From positions 84,900 through 148,899 of the forward strand of contig CABFPE010000709.1 of the NCBI GenBank assembly GCA_900660155.1: 64,000 bases of DNA. The letters are read 5' to 3'. A program made the position numbers and the translations under genes. Every line of letters begins with the position of its first letter. The stretch's first letter is position 1. The notes beneath the pieces were generated by a model, which was not told where the DNA came from, did no database searches, and saw only the letters and a program-made list of their open reading frames with translations. Source of the stretch: Hofstenia miamia (lineage: Eukaryota > Xenacoelomorpha > Acoela > Hofsteniidae). Shown here in pieces: positions 59,321 to 64,000 of this stretch.

Positions 59321-59942
59321 TGTTTTGATTTTGATTTCAATATCATTTATTGGGGTGCAAATCAACAATATACATGGAATTTTCACAAATAGAATCGAAA
59401 TAAACGATATTTAATGTAACATACTATAGTTTTGTTATATTTTTATTTATTTTCGCTAAAACAATTTTAATCTGATTACAAAATTAAATATGCTAGCAAC
59501 TAGCAGGACCAAACAGGCACTGTGTTCATGATCGTGAACAAAGCAAAGCCTTCTGCACCGAACAAAACATAACTCGTCCTGCGCACTTCGAATTTGCTGT
59601 TCTTTACATCGTTTAAATGTGCCCAAAATAAATGAAATCAGTCCCTCAGGAAATTAAAATTTTCGTCCCGTTCTATACTTTGTGTATTGGAAATTTTACT
59701 GATCCCGTTCTCCGCAGAACTACAGAAAATTCAAAGCCTGCCTTTCAGCTCGGCTCTTCTGAATGATCTGCCCGGTCAGAAATGCGTGTTGATCATGCTT
59801 AGCGATGCTTAAGTGTTGCGTTTATTTAAATTGCATTATCTTGGCAAGATTGCAGCATTTGTGCAAATGAATTTCTAAGAAACATTTAAACATAATTGTT
59901 CTCAAAATAGATATGAATGCAAACATATAACAGTAGAAATAC
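59321..59942. other. No recognised gene
   Basis: A somewhat GC-richer part lies at 59490-59800, without an open frame or known motif. Confidence 0.5.
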
Positions 59943-60016
59943 ATTGCAGAGGCGTGCAAGATAATTTTTAGAACAATTATTGCAGAGGCGTGCAAGATAA
60001 TTTTTAGAACAATTCC
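59943..60016. repeat. Tandem duplication, 36-bp period
   Basis: TTGCAGAGGCGTGCAAGATA and the following bases occur twice in direct order, identical by eye, so the event is young. Confidence 0.9.
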
Positions 60017-60125
60017 TTATCTAATATTTCAAAAATTAAGTGTTTGTTGATGCATTTATGTCCATACGAAATCACATTGTTGAGTGTGCTAATTTTGTAT
60101 TCTTGCTTTCAGGATATATAACAAA

Positions 60126-60360
60126 TGAAGGCCCTGTTCCCATTAGAGTTGAGTCAACCCGCTGTGAGTCGCCCCGCTTGAAGAAATCTTGTGTTCCCAA
60201 GTAATTTTTTCGCCTCGCTTTGAGTTGCAGAAGGACGACTCACTCTAATGCGAACACGCTCGTCCCGCTGCCACTCAACTCTGTTCTTTCAAGCGGGGCG
60301 AAAGTTATACCGTTGCGAAAAATTGAATGGGAACACTTTCGCCCCGCTGTAACTCTCACT
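60126..60360. repeat. GC-rich, multi-palindromic repeat, possible MITE
   Basis: GTTCCCATTAGAGT at 60136-60149 pairs with ACTCTAATGCGAAC at 60242-60255 (one mismatch) and its first 9 bases pair with AATGGGAAC at 60326-60334. CGCCCCGCTTG at 60170-60180 pairs with CAAGCGGGGCG at 60290-60300, and GCCCCGCTGT occurs again at 60341. The base mix is quite unlike its surroundings. Most likely a non-autonomous transposon with strong secondary structure. Confidence 0.6.
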
Positions 60361-62962
60361 TACAGGAGACAATTCGATGCATATCTTTTTTCAGAATTTA
60401 AATGGGAAGACTGCCGTAGTCTATTCCTAGAATATCAAGTACTGTACTTTCACAAATAAAGATTTAATCAGATAAATAGGAAAACGCTGTACTTAGACCT
60501 AAATAACCCATTCTATCTCTAAAGCACCATTTTCTCCTAGCCTATTAGAAAATTGGGGAACCTTGGGATTTGAAAACATTATATTTAAAAGGGGCTTTCC
60601 TATTATGTTGAAAATTTGTAATATAAATTATTCCTGCGTTTCAAGATTATGAAGTTTTGAAATTTTCTTCAAAGGAAAATCCGAGTTTTGTATAAATAAA
60701 CGTTCACAGTCTTGCATTATGAATTTTTTTAAGGAGTCTAAAACTGCAACAACTAGTCACAACTATTTTGCTTTCTTTAAATAAACAAGCTAAATCTCGT
60801 CCAAACGGGCCCGTGCAAAAGGTCAGAATTCGTCGTAGTCCCATCCCAATATGGTTTATAGTTGAACTAGGAAATATTTTTGAAAAAAGGTCCCTACAAG
60901 ATGGTATATAAATTTTTTGTAGTAATGGGATATATAGAAGGGTGTAGCAAATTTAACAGATAATTACATTGATTACTATTTTTAGATATCAAGAAAATTG
61001 TTAAAGCAAAATAAGATTTTGCAACAGTTTGAACAATCTTTTTAAAAATTGTTCATTATTTTTTGTTTGCTTATATTTAAGTTCACAAATTATTTAGTAT
61101 TTCTTAATGGAACGGCTTTAAGATATTTTATGTATGCAGTAGCAGGCAATCATTAGCTACCAACCAGTAGTAGCTTTGGTTGGAGAAGACGATGAGAGGT
61201 TCAGCCTTTTCAAGGTTAAAGCTCAGTCTTCGGCTTCGCTCTCCTGATCAGACTCAACATAGATAAGCACTCAAAGCGAATACCCGTGGTCACCAGAAAA
61301 ATCAATGATCAAACTGACCTTATTTGCTGTATTTCTAGGAGTGTAGGTCCGGACCAACATGGTTTACCCACTGTTCATTCTGTCGACTGCTATAGTAGCC
61401 CGAATATCCTCCGAACATTATCTTTACTTTATAAATCAAAACAAATATTGCTGTTTATTCTAATTACTATACATGGTGTTCCATGTAATTCTTGTATAAG
61501 CAGTTTGAATTTTGTTCAATAACATCTTCTGAAGTTGAGGGAAGTCTCGTTTTTTAGCTGGGCTATGCATCAATACGTTATGAATTTAACATGCCATCTC
61601 CGTATTGACTTCCACTCTGGTGCTCCTTTCCAAATTTTCTGTGTTGAACAACAGTCAATGATTTAGTTTTCGCAAGTTCAACCACACAAAATGCATTTTC
61701 CAGTTGAGTGAACGTCATTAACGGGTCTGAAAAAATACAAAAATTAATATCCTTTCAAAATACTTAATATAATTAGCTTTAAAATGGCACTAATTTTTAT
61801 TTTACTAAAATTCATAGTGAAGGAGATATAAGGACTTCAAATGTGCCCAAGAATTTTGTACCACCTTTCATCATGGCTCAATAAGTCAATTCTCCGATGC
61901 TGTGAATATAAGTTTTATACATGGAAACTTGTATATTGTATGCGTTTTTAAAGTGATACGCAAATCAATTTTTCAAATTTATAGCAATCATTCTCACAGC
62001 TTTATGTTAATTCGTGCAAATGGAGACGAAAGTTTACTCCAGGTAAAAATGAGTTCAAATATTTGGGATGGCTTTTGATTTACTCTACAACTCTTTTGAA
62101 ACTTCAATTTAATCCAATGTTTAATGACAATAATTTAGATATAACATCAAAAATAAATGATGGCCCAATTCATGATCATACGTAGATTCAAATTTGGCAG
62201 TCTCTGAACAGTGATTTTTGACAACAGCTAGAATATAAGCATGAAATATCAGTGGCGTAGACGGAACAATATTAATCGCTTTGAAAAGTGCAATTGAGAA
62301 TACCGCCATATAAAATTCAATTTTAAAACCGTGGCCCACATTGCAGCAATACTCATACCAACATTTGTCATGTTAATGAATGTGTTATAGATGATGTTTA
62401 GCTTCATGACCAGACTAGGGAAGCTGGGCAAGTAAATAGGGTGACAGAAAATTTCTTGTAATGTCTTCAGCATCAAACTCGACATTATTAGAAAAAACTA
62501 TTGACATATATCTATATAATAATATAAGAAACTAAAATAGTTTCTGTGCAAGAAAAATTATTCTTACCTACTCTAGCTGTGAAAATATGTTAAGGTACCA
62601 TTTTTACCTGCAAATATCATTGTATCTTTTCATTTAAAATCATAGATATAGGTACAAACATGAATATTTACATAATGGTAGCATATGCATTACTTATGAT
62701 TGTCATAAAACTACGTTATGACATCATAAAGTGATATTTTACAAGACACCTTGAAAGAACTTATCTTCAACAAAGATTTGTTGCTTGTTATTTTTTGACA
62801 GAAAAGTTAGCATATGAACTAACCCTGCTTAAGCTGTGTAAAAAGCTATTGAGCTTGTGACAAAATTAAACAGAAATAGGCTGACTTTTGTGAATATTCA
62901 TGTATTTTGCATCATTTCTGTGCAAACCGAGAAATTTCAACTTGCCAAGATTTTGTTGAAAA
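60361..62962. other. No convincing gene
   Basis: Several short open frames (for example 61286-61522 plus, 62121-62485 minus) have no recognised motif. A hAT-like terminus lies at 62250. Confidence 0.5.
62250..62262 (+). repeat. hAT-like element terminus
   Basis: CAGTGGCGTAGAC, like the ends at 58111 and 63760. No partner end identified. Confidence 0.4.
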
Positions 62963-63759
62963 TTGTTTTATAATTTAACATATAGAGGCAAATTTATAAG
63001 AATTAGGCTTGACTATATTTTCGACAGCTTAGATTTTCATCAGTATATAGAAGTCACAGAAGCAGCTAACAATAACGCAGATGTAGTACGCAAAATTTGG
63101 CTTACTATTGGTGATGTATACAACAACAAGCACTTACAACTAAATAACTTTTCAAAAAAAAATGTCTAAACTCTTCGACACAATGTGAATATTTGATGCT
63201 GGCGTAGTTTTAGCTATTGCACTGTAATTCTCAAATTTTTTTGTTCTATTTCCAATTTTTTTATCGTTTTATAGAATGATTATGAGCTCCACCAAAAATT
63301 GCTAAAATTATATATTTCTGTGTTTTTCAATTAAATTACTTTTCTCGAAAATTCTCAATTTTGTTTGGTGTTGTAAAATTATCATGATCGATTTTAAAAC
63401 TGAGATACCGTATAAGTACACAAAATACGTCAAATGAATATTGAAATATATTGCGTGAAAAAAATTTGCAAAAATACTGAAATGGAGCAATTGGACATTA
63501 AGCAATCGTTGCGTTCACAGTTTCAAGTATTTTCATTCAAGCTATTGAGAGTTTTGAAATTCTTTAACATGAACACAAAATATAGTAAATTTGCTGCCTT
63601 GTTTTTGTTAAAATTTATTCAACACAGTATTCGTGTGTTTGAAGAACGTGAGAATCTTAACAAAATTTTCCCATTCTTAAGTGTTCAAATGATGATTTGG
63701 GCTACAATCAATGTGAGCAATAACTTATCAAAGCAATTTTGTGTTCTGCAGACGCAACA
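62963..63759 (+). other. Unassigned open frames near the window end
   Basis: The frames 62963-63169 (with IRIRLDYIFDSLDFHQYIEV) and 63434 onward (with QSLRSQFQVFSFKLLRVLKF and a helix-rich pattern) could be exons, but show no domain and no convincing splice sites. The second runs into transposon-like sequence at 63760, so its C-terminus is not a real protein end. Confidence 0.2.
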
Positions 63760-63820
63760 CAGTGGCGTAGCCAGAGGGGGATCCTGGGGATCCTACGACC
63801 CCCCCCCCCTCTCCAATCAC
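63760..63820 (+). mobile_element. hAT-like element end with G-rich/C-rich tail
   Basis: CAGTGGCGTAGCCAG, a frequent hAT-type terminal sequence in animal genomes, followed by GGGGGATCC and a C run. Only a short fragment is recognisable. Confidence 0.5.
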
Positions 63821-64000
63821 AATGTAATTTTCCGTTTACGTTTATAATAATTTGGTAAGGCTAAGTGCTTACTATTGATTATTTAATTTAACAACTAAGT
63901 AATTTACAAATTAAATAGTTTACCAACATTTTATTAAGCACGCACTAGTGAGTTTTAATCTGCTCAATGTGCATTTTAAAATGGATTTCATTACGACAAG

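Noticed and set aside
1-64000. CRISPR arrays, bacterial operons, rRNA or tRNA genes
   Set aside because: No spaced direct repeats, no operon-like gene packing and no recognisable RNA genes were seen. A tRNA scan could not be run.

Overview
This is an AT-rich animal (metazoan, probably invertebrate) genomic window. It is dense in old transposable elements and (TA)n runs, has two 1,000-base assembly gaps (10707-11706 and 50288-51287), and holds few host genes. The repeat mix (Gypsy elements, a CR1/L2-type LINE with an esterase ORF1 and a 2A-like peptide, Penelope-type RT and GIY-YIG pieces, TA-flanked mariner-type elements) fits an invertebrate, but I cannot name the species from sequence alone.

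Layout. 1-10706: a large broken Gypsy/Ty3 element on the minus strand, in permuted order around one shared LTR (4479-5580), with solo LTRs of the same family nested in it in the opposite orientation. 11707-14300: a mariner-type MITE, a Penelope RT remnant and copy 1 of a secreted-protein gene. 16223-23271: a solo LTR, a phage-tail/fibre-like viral fossil, a second Gypsy fragment on the plus strand, a LINE RT tail and another solo LTR. 23272-31845: mostly featureless AT-rich sequence with one LINE endonuclease remnant. 31874-34889: a mariner-type deletion derivative next to a K02A2.6-like Gypsy remnant. 36304-37198: a class A GPCR-like gene read in two frames. 38814-42492: a third Gypsy element sharing an unusual ORF with the first two. 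42493-44520: a CR1/L2-type LINE 5' half and a Penelope GIY-YIG tail. 47.9-49.1 kb: an RT-family remnant. 55324-59320: copies 2 and 3 of the secreted-protein gene.

The best host signal is the three-copy, intronless secreted-protein family (13558-14127 minus, 55537-56100 plus, 58690-59235 plus). All three copies keep an open frame, a signal peptide, a TATA box about 40 bp before the ATG and a shared upstream block. The core coding sequence is nearly identical while the ends differ, which suggests gene conversion or selection. The best mobile-element signal is a conserved unrecognised ORF downstream of integrase in three Gypsy elements with two different LTR types.

Most other open frames here are short and look like chance or transposon debris. 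The stretches I could not interpret are listed as such.
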